Source of the DNA: Trichoplusia ni
Taxonomy: Eukaryota > Arthropoda > Insecta > Lepidoptera > Noctuidae
Length of the DNA stretch: 64,000 nucleotides
Reading direction: 5' to 3'
Assembly: GCF_003590095.1 (NCBI RefSeq)
Contig: NC_039502.1
Location: 4,131,753-4,195,752 of the forward strand
Shown here: positions 47,336 to 58,530 of the stretch, one piece after another
How positions within the stretch are numbered: the stretch's first letter is position 1
Layout of the letters: each line of letters opens with the position of its first letter
Notes under the pieces: model-generated
Database searches by the model: none
What the model was told of the DNA's origin: nothing
Seen by the model: the letters and a program-made list of their open reading frames with translations, nothing else
Program-made: the position numbers and the translations under genes

Positions 47336-49184
47336 GAGATTTGTGGGCTATAATAAAAATATACACGTATCACCAATCTTTTCTTCTTTATCCTCTACCT
47401 CTCGTTTTTGCGGAACCCTCAGTGTTACAATTCCGACTCGCGCATAACCAGTTATTTTACTTTGAGCGATTCGATCGGCGCGTATCCTTGTTAGAATATA
47501 ATTTGTATCCAGCCCTTTTATCCGCGAATTACTACGGATACCTGATAGTCCACCTTCCATGAATATTAAACCTCGTTAGTACTCCATCAACGCGATACCT
47601 GATTTTGTTTCTACATAAAGGACGATTTGATCAAACTTCCCAAAACTTAACACCCTTGGGGCCAAACTTTAAAATACCTCAACGATATTTGAGCCTTAAC
47701 ATAAACAAAGACATTAACGTACCGAAATACTGTTAAGAACTTTGCTTGGGAGTTATACAGCAGTTTGGAAAGCAGGGGTGCTAAACATTTTGATAATAAA
47801 CCGTTTATTAATAATTGTATTTGGTTTGACTTAAAGGCTCCTCCAGGTTTTAATGGTAGCTGTTATTATTTTATGTTTACAGTGTAATTAAAACATCTTT
47901 ATCAAAAAATATAAATAATATTATACCGTCTACAAAAAAAAAACATGCCTGACTTCGGTAAAAGTAAAAATCTTATTCAAGATTTCAAATTCTATTACAA
48001 AGTTTTCCAACACATTTGATGAAGTCGCTTTCGATGAATAACTTTTAATTTTAAAACGGACCAACGATTTACAACCCCTGCCCAGTTTCCACGGCAGGGT
48101 CAAGGAGTACGGCCAGTACGTGATTTTTGTGCGAAACAATGTTCTTCTTCAAACTTACAAGTGGTTTTGTTAACTTTTTAGATTGTTAATTGACGTAGTT
48201 CGTAAAGACGTTTAGTACTAGACCTTGTAGAAAATCAAAGCTGAAAAGGGTAGTGTATTTATAGACCTGCTCATCTACCCACTTAACCTTAGTACAATCG
48301 TAAACGTCAAAAGAAACTCACAAATATATGGAAATGATATGTCATCTCTATACATCTTTATTTGATTTATTTATTTAAATATGTTTTGCGAGAACTATTA
48401 TTGTGATAAAATATAACAAAACATGCGATAGATAGGCGTCTAAACTAGACTAATCATGATAATGATTTAATGTGTACCGTATGTTTTTCACAGAAAATTA
48501 TAAATATTCTGTTTCTTACTTTTATGTTTACCCGTACACATTTTTAAGGTGCTTTAACCAAAGAGAACTCTATTACTAAGGAGATCTTGCAGCATGTCCA
48601 GAAGAATATTGCGGGACAAACTCTTTCAAACAAAATGATGTAATAGAACAGTTAGTCATATAACAAGTTAAAAACCACTGCAGGGAAAACCCTTTCCCTT
48701 CAGTGAGTTGCTAATGGCTGATAATAAAATATAAACTGTAAAAATTATATATACCCTTGGAATTTATAGTCCCACCAGTGAACACCTACCTTAATCTGCC
48801 ATAATGAAATTCCGCGGGAACATGATCTGTACTCCTTTAGCTGTAATATTGCGACAAAGCGCAATAACAACGGACATACGACACGATTCTGATTGATTTC
48901 CAGACGGTTTTAGAAGTGAAAGGTATAATTTAATGCCTTTTGAGGAAATGAGAAACTTGGTCTGAATAGAAACACGCAAATTAAATTGACGAACCAAATA
49001 TGAAAAATTGTTATCTGAGAATTAAAAAACATGTGTCTTTTCTTGTGTCAAAAAGCGTGTTATAACAATTTAAGGATTCTCGATGCAACATCAGGTTGGG
49101 TATTTAATAGCTAAGGTGAAACAAACTTGCATACATACTTTATAATACTATATTGATAACACTGAAATAGGGTTCAGATTCACG
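47336..49184. other. No gene supported
   Basis: 47341-47562 is open on both strands in less AT-rich DNA, with no domain. 48057-48125 has a GC-richer segment (cctgcccagtttccacggca) that reads LTLPWKLGRGCKSL on the minus strand, possibly an old repeat. The remainder is featureless. Confidence 0.4.
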
Positions 49185-49235
49185 ATGGTAATAATGGTAA
49201 TTTTTAGTTTAGAGTCAAAATGGTAATAATGGTAA
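49185..49235. repeat. 16-bp direct repeat
   Basis: ATGGTAATAATGGTAA is exact at 49185-49200 and 49220-49235, separated by 19 bp, at the border of the dispersed repeat that follows. Either a small local duplication or a target duplication of a 19-bp remnant. Confidence 0.6.
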
Positions 49236-49345
49236 CTTTTTACTAAAACTCCATGTCTGTCCGTCGGTTCTTCCTCCACATACCAGGCTGCATTTTTATG
49301 AATTGTGATAGCTAGACAGTCAAGATTTTTACAGAGGTTGTAATG
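49236..49345 (+). repeat. Dispersed repeat (AGCTAGACAG family), well-preserved core
   Basis: 'ccatgtctgtccgtcggttc', 'taccaggctgcatttttatg', 'aattgtgatagctagacagt' and 'caagatttttacagaggttg': the clearest copy of the core in the window. Confidence 0.7.
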
Positions 49346-50451
49346 CACTGCTTTTCATACATTTGTACCATGTTACGGCTAAAAAAATGGGTCCTACCAT
49401 GGTACCTGGTGTTTTAACCCCAAAATACACCCAAACAATTTCAACTACACCACTAGGTCAAAAAAGCTACTTTCTCCATATACTATGAGCACGCGAAAAG
49501 AAAAATCAATATATTCTCTACATATTCCATCAAAAATTCAAGAACCCTAAGCAAATCGACCGACTTGATATAAAAAGGAACACTTGAGAATCAATAAGAC
49601 ATCACGACGTGTATTATTCACTAGTGCCTCTCCCAGAAGGCAGTGGTGTGCCCTTTTAAGGATTACATTACCATAAATCCCTTCTTAGCTATCTATAAAT
49701 ATTACATACACAAAACATGGTTAAAAGTATGGTGGGTATGGCGGAGTGGGTATTTGAAATTGAACCTTATTGATCTGAGTATTGATTACAAATTTGCTTT
49801 AAAAGTTAATCTTCGCATTTCGTTGAAGATATTTAATTTTACAGAATATTATGCAAAAAAAGGTTTTTTTTTCGCAGTTTAGTTTTGAATGCCTCCTTCA
49901 ATTATTGTTATTAATAAACTTTTAAAATTGATTCTCTAATAATTAAATTTAATATTTTTATATGAATTTAACATGAAAGAGTAATTTTACCTTGTGACAC
50001 TTTTCGTCCCAAAAACTTTTAGCCAAGAAAAGTTGTTTCGGGTTATTTGCCAAAATCCGGAAATATGAATTATGTTGACGTGTGTCTTGAATAATTTATA
50101 TCTTTATCGATTATTTATTGTTATTTAAATTTTTGTGGGTTCGAGTATAATGTCATTTGCGAGTAAGGAAATATTACTTGCAGAAATAGGGAAGTTCGTA
50201 CAATCAATTTGAATTGACATGCTGGGAGCATAAAAATCAAACCCGATGTTTTCGTCTAAGTTAGTCACCTGGTTGTAAATTATAGTTGCATAACTTAAAC
50301 TTTTTAACGTATTCTGAAGCTTGTGTATGAAATTTGATTGTTTTTTTTTACCAATTAAAATACTTATTTATTAAAACTACAGTGTTGAATATTTACAGTG
50401 CATTTGCGCATTTGCTATATACTAAAAAAACATAAACAATTTTTATTTTGT
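49346..50451. other. No recognised feature
   Basis: AT-rich. Confidence 0.4.
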
Positions 50452-50600
50452 CTCATACTAATGTCATCAAGTTCGGTTAAGCATTTTTTATTTGAAACAA
50501 GTTGTGTATGTTTTCGTTGTTATTTTCATTTTATCCCATACAAATATCATAAGGTTTAGCTAAATAGTTTTTATATAAAATTGGTTGTATGTTGCCACTG
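50452..50600 (+). repeat. Diverged tandem duplication, about 70-85 bp unit
   Basis: 'catactaatgtcatcaagtt' (about 50455) and 'catacaaatatcataaggtt' (about 50539) start two aligned units that both run through 'gttaagcatttttta' or 'gctaaatagttttta' to 'gttgtgtatg' or 'gttgtatg'. Roughly 70% alike by eye. Confidence 0.5.
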
Positions 50601-51240
50601 TCAAAAATTAAAAAAAACTAAACTATAAAAATCCCCATCAATAAAGCATACTATATGTACATATAGCAATTAATTTAATACACTAAACAAAACTATGATT
50701 TCTACCATCATTTTGGATAGCAATTAAGTCGCCGTGAATTAATTATAACGAAGCTTCAAGTTTCTAGACGAAATTATTTTGTAATTCAAATCGACTTCAA
50801 GCTTATATTGTGTTTACATTTTTCTTCTATAGTTTATCTTTATTCATTATTTAAGGCTTTTACTTTAAGCACTTAGAACTTTATTGGTAAGAAATATGAT
50901 TTTCCTAATCAAATCTTTATTTATGTATGAACGGAAAAGGCCTTTTAAATAAATATTTGGTTAAGCTAGCTCCATATAATATTAACACATTTTTTGTTAT
51001 CAGACTCACAGCATTAAGCTATGTAATATTTTGTACCGTGACAAATAGTAAAGGGTTAGAAAAAGAAAATTGGCAAACATTCGGATATCTCATAATCAAA
51101 TGCTTTTATTTTTCCTAAAGAAAATATTTACCGAACAAATATTTGAGTATACCAACAGTTGCTTGATTCTAAAGTTTATTCTTATTATTTGTTGTTGTAT
51201 CGGCCCCAGACACCCATAATTTGAGGACATTTAAACTATC
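50601..51240. other. No recognised feature
   Basis: AT-rich. Confidence 0.4.
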
Positions 51241-51362
51241 TACCACGATTCATTAGATACTCAATACTTAATTGACAGATACAACCAGGTGGCAAGCGAA
51301 TAACCAGATGGATAGACAGCGGAGTCTTAGCTATCCTTATATACTTTTAGGGTAAAGAACCC
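51241..51362 (-). repeat. Dispersed repeat (AGCTAGACAG family), minus strand
   Basis: 'gacagatacaaccaggtggc', 'gatggatagacagcggagtc' and 'ttagggtaaagaaccct' keep the family's primer-like edge. The core is lost. Confidence 0.6.
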
Positions 51363-51445
51363 TTTAAAGTAACTTTTTCTTTTGTCTACAATTTCTTAGA
51401 TTCACAAGATCGATTAAGGTATAATTTGCTGCCTCTAATCTCAGA

Positions 51446-51645
51446 CTAGCTGTTGTCCGCGACTTCGTCCCCGTGGTTAGAAGATATAAGTTATGATTTA
51501 TACCTGCCCTGTTTTTTTTCATTTTCCTTCTTCGATGAATGGTCTTTTCAACACAAAAAGAATTTTTCAATTTGGACCAGTAGTTTCTGTGTTTAGCGCG
51601 TTCAAACAAACAAACAAACTCTTCAGCTTTATATATTAGTATAGA
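51446..51645 (-). mobile_element. Non-autonomous Helitron, complete (200 bp)
   Basis: Minus strand: starts TCTATACTAATATATAAAGC at 51645 after a host A, ends GACAACAGCTAG at 51446 before a host T. The hairpin GGACGAAGTCGCGG lies just inside the CTAG end, and the conserved 'gtttgtttgtttgaacgcgc' segment follows the head. Same family as 60561 and 61078. No coding capacity. Confidence 0.85.
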
Positions 51646-52128
51646 TAAGCCTGTATGCTAATGACGTATTATACATTTATGTATACGGCCTGTTTATACA
51701 CTAATGTCCTACTAGTGTCCCGAGCTAGTACACTATTAACGTTGGCCTTGTTATATTATAGGGAGACAAATTAACAAAGGTTTATATTGATTTTTCTTTA
51801 ATACCGTCCTAAGATTTTTTTTAAATAACGATGAATAAAAAAATCTTATTTGACTTTGTAGCACAGTCAAGTCAATAGTGTGAATAGATAGTTCTCAATA
51901 ATAGCGAATTCATATTATGTTCAGGAATGCTGAATAGCTGAGTTGTAAGCTGGAGTAAAAAATAAACATGATCATAGACACTTATTTACTATGGTTTCAT
52001 GTCCAATGCATAAAATGAACTAAATGGCTTCAAACACTAAGCTATACAGATACGGAAAATTTGCTACTTAGGATGATCTAATACGCCTCAAAAACCAATC
52101 AACAATTTCACCCTCACACATCTCACAT
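51646..52128. other. No recognised feature
   Basis: AT-rich. Confidence 0.4.
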
Positions 52129-52157
52129 TACAGACACACACAAACACACACACACAT

Positions 52158-52223
<66 letters not shown>

Positions 52224-52270
52224 CCCCACCACTTACACACATAACCTTCACACACACCCTCACACAACCA
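52129..52270 (+). repeat. CA-rich microsatellite, about 140 bp
   Basis: (CA)n with scattered interruptions (aaacac, catacac, cccccacc). It directly precedes the T-rich 3' end of a LINE and may belong to that element's 3' untranslated region. Confidence 0.9.
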
Positions 52271-52543
52271 TACACAATTTTGTTTTTTATTTTATTTTTT
52301 GTAATTAGTTATTTAATTGTTTTAGTTATTTTTCTCTTTGTTTTCCTATTTCAAACTTTTCTAAATTTAGTGTCAACTATTAGAATGCTTACCTGAAAAT
52401 TATAAAAAACTAATTTCCTATGGAGGATCACTGACTCCCAAAACACAGGAATACCTAGTTTGGGAGGCAGAGGTTATAAAGTTTGTAAATTGTATCTTTG
52501 AATTTATGCATTGTGAATTGTTCGTGTTCTTTTAGTAAATAAA
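52271..52543 (+). mobile_element. 3' untranslated end of an older LINE (plus strand)
   Basis: T-rich leader, then 'tatggaggatcactgactcc', 'aggaatacctagtttgggag' and 'gcattgtgaattgttcgtgt', closing with AGTAAATAAATTATTATTAT. This order (…gactcc…cctagttgggag…AATAAA plus short tandem tail) resembles 3' ends of lepidopteran jockey/CR1-type LINEs. The TTA tail is interrupted by the next element. Class is inferred. Confidence 0.5.
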
Positions 52544-52560
52544 TTATTATTATTATTATT
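52544..52560. repeat. TTA microsatellite, left of the R4/Dong-like insertion
   Basis: (TTA)n at 52544-52560 is matched by a second TTA tract at 53347-53364 on the other side of the element, consistent with a single tract split by insertion. Confidence 0.8.
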
Positions 52561-53346
52561 TCCTTTATTTCATTAAAATACATATAAATTACATTTTTAA
52601 ATATATATAAAAAACAACATACATTTAAAAATATAAAAAATAGTGTCCAACCGGCAACGGGTACAGGGCCCAAGCTGCCGGCGGTCAGGGCTCCAGAGAG
52701 AGGAACCTCCTCACGATGCGCGCCGTGTCCAGAAGTACCGCTTTCTGAATCAAACCCTTGACCCAGACGCCCAACGAGAGCCTCCGAAGATGTTGATCGA
52801 GGCTCTTGGCTATTAAGCCATTGGCACTTACGACTATCGGGACAATGATTGCCGAGTCCACCTCCCACAAGTCGACAACCTCGTGAGCTAAATCCAAATA
52901 TTTCAATTGTTTTTCTTTTTCTGCTTTCACGAGGTTCTCGTCATGGGGGATAGTGATATCAACAATCATTGTCCGACGCTCTGATCGATCGATCACCACT
53001 ATATCAGGCTTATTGGCAACAATAGTCCTGTCAGTGATGATAGATCGATCCCAGTACAGTGTGATATGACCACTTTCGAGAACTGGGTCGGGCACATACT
53101 TATAGTACGGCACCTCAGATTCCACAAGTTTGTATTTCAGAGCAAGCTGCTGATGGATAATCCTGGCCACTTGGTTATGTCTGTGCAAGTATTCACCGTT
53201 AGCAAGACGAGAACATCCCGAAACTATATGTCTCAAGGATTCACCGGGACAGTGACATGCCCGACAGATGTCAACTGTACCATCCTTAATTATATATTTT
53301 CGGTAGTTATTCGTCATGATAACTTCATCCATAACTTCATTCATTC
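52561..53346 (-). mobile_element. 5'-truncated R4/Dong-like LINE in a TTA tract
   Basis: The element runs from the TTA tract at 53347 to the TTA tract ending at 52560 on the minus strand. It contains the 3' end of one ORF (see the next entry), a 3' untranslated region of about 125 bp with GAAATAAAGG near its end, and finishes directly in (AAT)n. Insertion into TAA-type repeats together with a restriction-like endonuclease is what is known of the Dong element of Bombyx mori (R4 clade), hence the assignment. The 5' end, with the DNA-binding region and reverse transcriptase, is absent, so the copy cannot move by itself. Confidence 0.75.
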
Positions 53347-53347
53347 T
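52685..53347 (-). CDS. C-terminal part of LINE ORF: CCHC knuckle and restriction-like endonuclease
   Basis: The open frame can be read from 53422, but its first 25 codons come from flanking DNA and the TTA tract (read as isoleucines). The element part is about 219 residues. Counting from 53422: a zinc knuckle C53-x2-C56-x8-H65-x4-C70 (CRACHCPGESLRHIVSGC); then the restriction-like endonuclease with K138-P139-D140, D155 in TMIVDIT, and K171/K174 in KEKQLKY, which nicks the target for reverse transcription; then a C-terminal tail ending FLSLEP. The frame has no stop or shift, so the insertion is young or slow-decaying. The reverse transcriptase lies upstream and is lost. Order and spacing of knuckle and endonuclease fit the R2/R4 group. 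Composition is richer in G and C than the flanks. Confidence 0.85.
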   Translation of the reverse strand, partial: RMNEVMDEVIMTNNYRKYIIKDGTVDICRACHCPGESLRHIVSGCSRLANGEYLHRHNQVARIIHQQLALKYKLVESEVPYYKYVPDPVLESGHITLYWDRSIITDRTIVANKPDIVVIDRSERRTMIVDITIPHDENLVKAEKEKQLKYLDLAHEVVDLWEVDSAIIVPIVVSANGLIAKSLDQHLRRLSLGVWVKGLIQKAVLLDTARIVRRFLSLEP

Positions 53348-53364
53348 TATTATTATTATTATTA
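53347..53364. repeat. TTA microsatellite, right of the R4/Dong-like insertion
   Basis: Six TTA/ATT units; the partner of the tract at 52544. Confidence 0.8.
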
Positions 53365-54435
53365 ATGCATGGAAAGAATGAATGACAAGGATAAAAAATT
53401 GAAATGTTCCTTGAAGCTGCATTTATGGAAATAAAAATACAAATCGAGGTTATAAAAGACTTGGCATGGTCATGAATTTGATCGGTTAAAATATTAAAGA
53501 AAAAACTCCTTAACCTAGTTGTAGAAAACCGTGACTTGGCTAGCTTTTATTTATTTTTACTTTCTACACCGATTTTCCTTCACCGCTTCCAAATTCCTTC
53601 AAAGCTACGACAGCAAAACTAAAAAAAAATATCCAACTGATCCTAGAACCAATAGCGAATGTTTCGCAGGTATCTTTTTGAGCTGTTACGTCGTATTTTG
53701 CTCAATTAACTCTTCGAACGAGCTCAAAGCAAAGACATTTCCCAATTCTTTGGACGAAGGCAAACTGTCCAACCGAATTGGTTCGCACTGCATGCTCGTA
53801 ATTCAATTCTGGAATTGAATGAAAATGTATGTAGGTACTATTAATGTTTCTAAGTTAGGAAATTAAATTTAATATAAATACTTCTATGTCGCAGATGCAT
53901 GGTTTTGTTACCCCTCTCTTCTGACAAAGATAGCATTCGATGAAAAAGTTTATCACAATATCGTTTCGCAATGTTAATAAGTTATTTCCGTTTTCCTCTG
54001 GCTGTTTATCCCTCTGAAGTGAAGAAGCTCCTGGATTTTGCAATGTCTCTACTGCCTGCACCTGATGCAAAACGGTAGGTTTGATCCCAACACAGGCTAA
54101 GTTACATGCACCTTCTTAGACATTCAGTTAGTGATCGCAGATTGCAAATATTGGACTTAAAATTACCAAGCTTGTACCCAGCCTATTCCTATTATAAACG
54201 AATCTCCATAGCAACACAACAAACATTTAGCAGAATCTACACTACAATTTGGTATTCACCAATCCTACTATTCGCCGTCGTCCAACCTTGTTAACCGATA
54301 GAAATCGGCTGTCATCTATATTGAAAGGGCTGGCCAATCAAGCGGAACCCATTTAATTTAGCCAAAGCAAATTATCGAAATTTCTCACGAAGACAGATTT
54401 ACACGCAATTAGTTCGACGGCCTGGAGCCTGCCGC
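53365..54435. other. No recognised feature
   Basis: A plus frame at 53531-53818 and a minus frame at 53855-54070 have no domain. AT-rich otherwise. Confidence 0.4.
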
Positions 54436-54535
54436 AGCCTCCTTGAGTAATATTACAGCTGTTGTTGAAGAGTGATAGTGTATTGTATGCGTAGAGTGGC
54501 ATCTCTTTTCCACAAACCAACGGCAAGAGCTTCCT
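54436..54535 (+). mobile_element. Fold-back MITE-like repeat, diverged copy
   Basis: 'gcctccttgagtaatattac', 'agctgttgttgaagag' and 'gcgtagagtggcatctcttt' correspond to pieces of the 20521 element, partly rearranged. Confidence 0.35.
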
Positions 54536-54960
54536 ATTGTAAAGATACTGCGGTGTTTGAATGTTAAACTGTTTCAATATCAAGTGACAAGATTATTTAA
54601 TTGAAGTTGTTTCGATAATTTGTGTCAAATTTGAACAAGAGTTTTCGATTTGTAGTTACAGTTTGCTGATTTATGTGTTTTCATTTATTTTGAAAACTTG
54701 AGTGCGTTATTTTTGTTTAATACCTTCTTTACTTCTTCTCCATCCTACATTACCTTCACAATAAGTACATCTAAACTAAAATCAAATAACACAAACTCTC
54801 TATACAGGTAGCCAAACGTAATTTACACTTGAATCAGATTCATTTGCAGCCTTTAATTCGCACTACATACTTGTATAAACTGTAACTTAAATAACAAAGT
54901 TACTGATACGCCATCTTGTAACTAAGTAACAGAATCTCATATAGCAACCGACACACGTTT
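54536..54960. other. No recognised feature
   Basis: AT-rich. Confidence 0.4.
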
Positions 54961-55115
54961 TCTATTTTGCTCGGCAGAGTACAATTTTTAAGTCTACGTC
55001 AGTGTGATGTGTATAAAGTTGCTACGTGAGCAATGCGCTACGAATTTATTTTTCCATGCACTTTCAGTTGCTACGAAATCCGTAGGCTTATTTCGTAGGT
55101 TTGAGGTAAACGTTT
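54961..55115 (+). repeat. GCTACG-rich segment, possible MITE
   Basis: 'gttgctacgtgagcaatgcg', 'ctacgaatttatttttccat', 'gttgctacgaaatccgtagg' and 'atttcgtaggtttgagg': the word CTACG or CGTAG recurs six times in 110 bp, in direct and inverted sense. Element ends were not found. Confidence 0.35.
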
Positions 55116-57118
55116 TTTCCCTATAGAGCAGCGTGAAGGCAAACATTTATTACAACAAATGTTAATCATTTTTTTATATTGCACAGTAGAGATAAATTAA
55201 ATATTTTCTTACTCATATGTGCAAAGCCCGATATGAATCAGTACAAAAATTGAGACACCACTTTACGCCCCTTACATAACGCGCCGTCATGCCCACACAA
55301 CTGCAACAGTTTTAATTCAAAACACGGTAGTAAAGCCAATTATAACAAAACACCATCTAGATCCACCACTAAAATCTTATCTTTACACAAAAAGACAAAT
55401 CAACAGGATAAGTTTATAGCTTCAAGAGCGGACATTACAAAATATTACAACACTATAAAAACGGTAATATTCATGTTACATAAAGCCAAAGGAATAAAGA
55501 TAATCTAAAAGACAATAAAAAGATACTTCGGTTCATGTCGCTAAACATCGTGGAAGTGGATGGTGTAAAATAAAAATTTATTGCTCGCCGCTTTGAAATT
55601 TATTGCTTGAGTGTAAGAAAGTTATGTAAATTGCGGAATAAGAGTTGCAGGCAATACTATAATTATATTGTAGTTTATTATACTGCATTTTGTGGGACTA
55701 GTCGTATCCTGTGTCTTTTCCCTCGTGATTTATTTTTCCGCTGCATTATAGGGGAAAAGCGTCGCTTTTGTATCTACTATGTTGGTATTTGAACATGTTC
55801 TATTTAAAAACAGATTTTCACTATTTTTTTCAATTTAATTAATGTAAAAATATCATATTTATTCCTTTCCGGACTATCAAAAATTGTTATAAATAAGTAG
55901 GGATTTCAGTTTTCCATGTTATCCAGAAATTCAGGAAAGATAATACATTTTTGTTGTTTCCAGAAATTGAACTTTCCAAAAAGTAGTTGAAACAACATTT
56001 CTTGTCTAGAATATAATTTCAATTCAAAAGTCTAAAATCTTTTCTACTTTAAATCCAATTATCAATACTACACAAAATCATCACAAAAGTTATTTCACAA
56101 TCCAACATTAATTGCCACCAAATTTAATTTAAAATACTAATTGGATTAGTTTGTATGATGTTGATAAACAATTTAAATCTCGGATTCCCTGGTAACTAGC
56201 AACTAGGCAGACTAGAGCTATGGTTCCACAATAAACACTTCTATGGGAGGTTCTTGTTATGTAGGTATTTAGGACTTTTTGATCAACAAAGAAACTGTAG
56301 TGATATTATAAAGTGAACATTTGACTGGTCTGTTGGCAGGTGGTCATTGCTTTGTTGTATTCACATGAATTCGTAAAATCATTGTCACGTGCCAGCAATC
56401 GAACCTCGATCTTAGACTTTTCAGTCCAAGCTTAAAGTCCAAGTTGATACTGAGATAAAAAGGTAAATCATGAAGAAAATTTATAGTAGACACAAAACAC
56501 AAAAAGGTCACACTGAAAAGTGGAAAACAACATTGACACGGGAACGAAAGACGTACGAATAAAAGTTTTAAAAACTTTACCACTGGAGTAAATTGACACT
56601 TGACAAAGGTTTTCGGCGAAAATAGTATCTGTGATCCAGTCACGATGACAACACTTATAGGACTGAACGTGCTATGTAGAAACATGTACGTAGTTTAAAG
56701 AAAAGCTAGTACAGAATAGGATCTGAGAAAATAAATGTGACCTACGATTTTTTTAACACTTGTGAATCAGAAAACGTCCCTTAATGTCAAATAACATTCT
56801 TGATATCTTTAACGTAAATAAAAACGCTCAATTTCTTGGAGGTGATATATCAAAGTCACGTTAATTAACTGATAAATATTTTTCTAAAATTATAAAGGCA
56901 AAAATAAGAGAAAAACTAAAACTGGACAAATTTTGGTACATGAGCTTTGGATGTAACAAACACCCCGAATATTAATTTGTCATAGAAGCATGCTTTATCT
57001 GGCGTTTATTACGTTGGTCCTCAACCTTTCGAATTCAGTCTCACGCAGTTACTACAATCATCCTATTTTCAATTAAATTGTATTTGTCTTCATAAACATC
57101 TGCCAACTTGCTATTTGT
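55116..57118. other. No recognised feature
   Basis: A 113-codon minus frame at 56344-56685 is hydrophobic and cysteine-rich by composition but has no domain or splice context; treated as chance. Confidence 0.4.
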
Positions 57119-57327
57119 AATATAAATATAAATATAAATGCGGACAACATCACATACATTGTTCTGAACCCAAAGTATTCAGATACAATGAAGGTACCTC
57201 AAACACCCAGACCCGAGACAATGTAGAAATGTGAATTTTTACATTGACTCGACCGGGGATCGAACCCGGGACCTCAGAGCTAGCGACACCTTGAAACCGG
57301 TGCGTACGCCACTCGACCACGGAGGCC
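57119..57327 (-). mobile_element. tRNA-derived SINE (family 1), internally deleted
   Basis: Minus strand: GGCCTCCGTGGTCGAGTGGC (A box), GGGTTCGATCCCCGGTCGAG (B box), GTCTCGGGTCTGGGTGTTTG and a (TTTATA)n tail at 57119-57139. It matches 21989-22222 except for missing 27-bp and 7-bp segments and a few substitutions. Confidence 0.85.
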
Positions 57328-58451
57328 GTCACAGTCACATACAGTCGTATCAGCACACGTAATAAAGTAGTGAAATCAAACTTTTTTGCCGTTTTATTAT
57401 TCATAGCCCTGATGATATGTGGGTCGCTAGGGTTGAGGGTACTATCTAATTCAGCGATCGGTTTTCATTTATTGAAGCTATATTTTCTGTAGTTTCGAAG
57501 GCATGTGACAATGCCTAAGTGAAAATGATAAGGATATTTCTTCGGGAACTTATCAATAAAGTATTCCGAGGTTGATTTTTTGCTTTCGCTGTTTCGTGAT
57601 GCTCATTTGTTATTCCAACTTGCCAAGAACGCTTTTAGATACTATGAACTCTAAAGAAGACTTGTGATGATACATTTACGATGTTACTAAGAATAATAAT
57701 ACTATCTTATTGTTAAGCGTATTTAGTCTTTATGCCTGTCAGTTTAGAATAAATACTTATTTATTTGTTTTACTTAAATGTAAAAAAACATAAAATTGTC
57801 CACTAAGACGTAACTAAATCTAAATCCACACACATACGCAGCTACAGGCTTTTAAAAATAGACAAAAGTATAGATATAAAAGCTCTAAAGAGACTAAAAG
57901 CTAATTAATACGATTAAGGCCAAGATAAAAAGAGAGAAAGACAATAAAGAACTGCAAAAGCCTTTTAACAATGAATATTTTCTTTACAAGTACATTTCAG
58001 AATTGACATTAAGCATACAATAAGCTTTTAAAATACAAAACATTATTCACACAGTATCGTTTCAAATTAATCAAAAAACCGTGAAAATATAGGCAAGTAA
58101 TTCTCAATCAGTCTTCGAATACGACCGAGTCTTCGATTTCATCGCAAATTCGCAATAATATTCAAATATAAAACACGCTTGCTACATCCCGTTTGGAATG
58201 CAATCGTGCGAGAAATTAGGGGCGAGTAAGAAACATGTACACTCCAAATTGAAATCTGTCTCGGGTTGTTGAGGCACTCCCGTGATGTCGAAGTAAGAGG
58301 AGATTAGCGTTGATGTTTGAAAGAAGTCGGACTTATTAGGCGTTTTTAATCACACGTGATAGTGGCAATAGGGACGATGAATTTTTTTGAGTGTTGTTGA
58401 TTGGATACGTACTTTGTCGATTGTCGCGAAAACATTAATTAATCATTTGCC
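57328..58451. other. No recognised feature
   Basis: AT-rich; 58240-58440 is somewhat GC-richer without a repeat that I recognise. Confidence 0.4.
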
Positions 58452-58530
58452 AGTGAATGGAACTTATGCGTGACGTCACAAGCAACTTCTTCTAAACTTT
58501 AAAGCAGTAATATCTTGGTACCTTTTTGTT
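58452..58530 (+). repeat. TGACGTCAC-containing dispersed repeat, copy 1
   Basis: 'agtgaatggaacttatgcgt', TGACGTCAC, and 'ttctaaactttaaagcagt' then 'atctt' lie in the same order as at 63091. The 8-bp palindrome TGACGTCA is at 58471-58478. Confidence 0.6.

Noticed and set aside
47341..47562. Both-strand open region as a gene
   Set aside because: No domain, start context or splice signals; likely composition effect.
52129..52270. Sequencing artefact or promoter
   Set aside because: An interrupted (CA)n microsatellite is ordinary in insects; no promoter elements nearby.
52455..52868. Minus 137-codon frame
   Set aside because: Overlaps the true LINE frame in another phase and runs into its 3' untranslated region; shadow.
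53066..53365. Plus 99-codon frame
   Set aside because: Antisense shadow of the LINE endonuclease frame.
56344..56685. Minus 113-codon hydrophobic frame
   Set aside because: Composition equals background, no signal for splicing or a start context, no domain.
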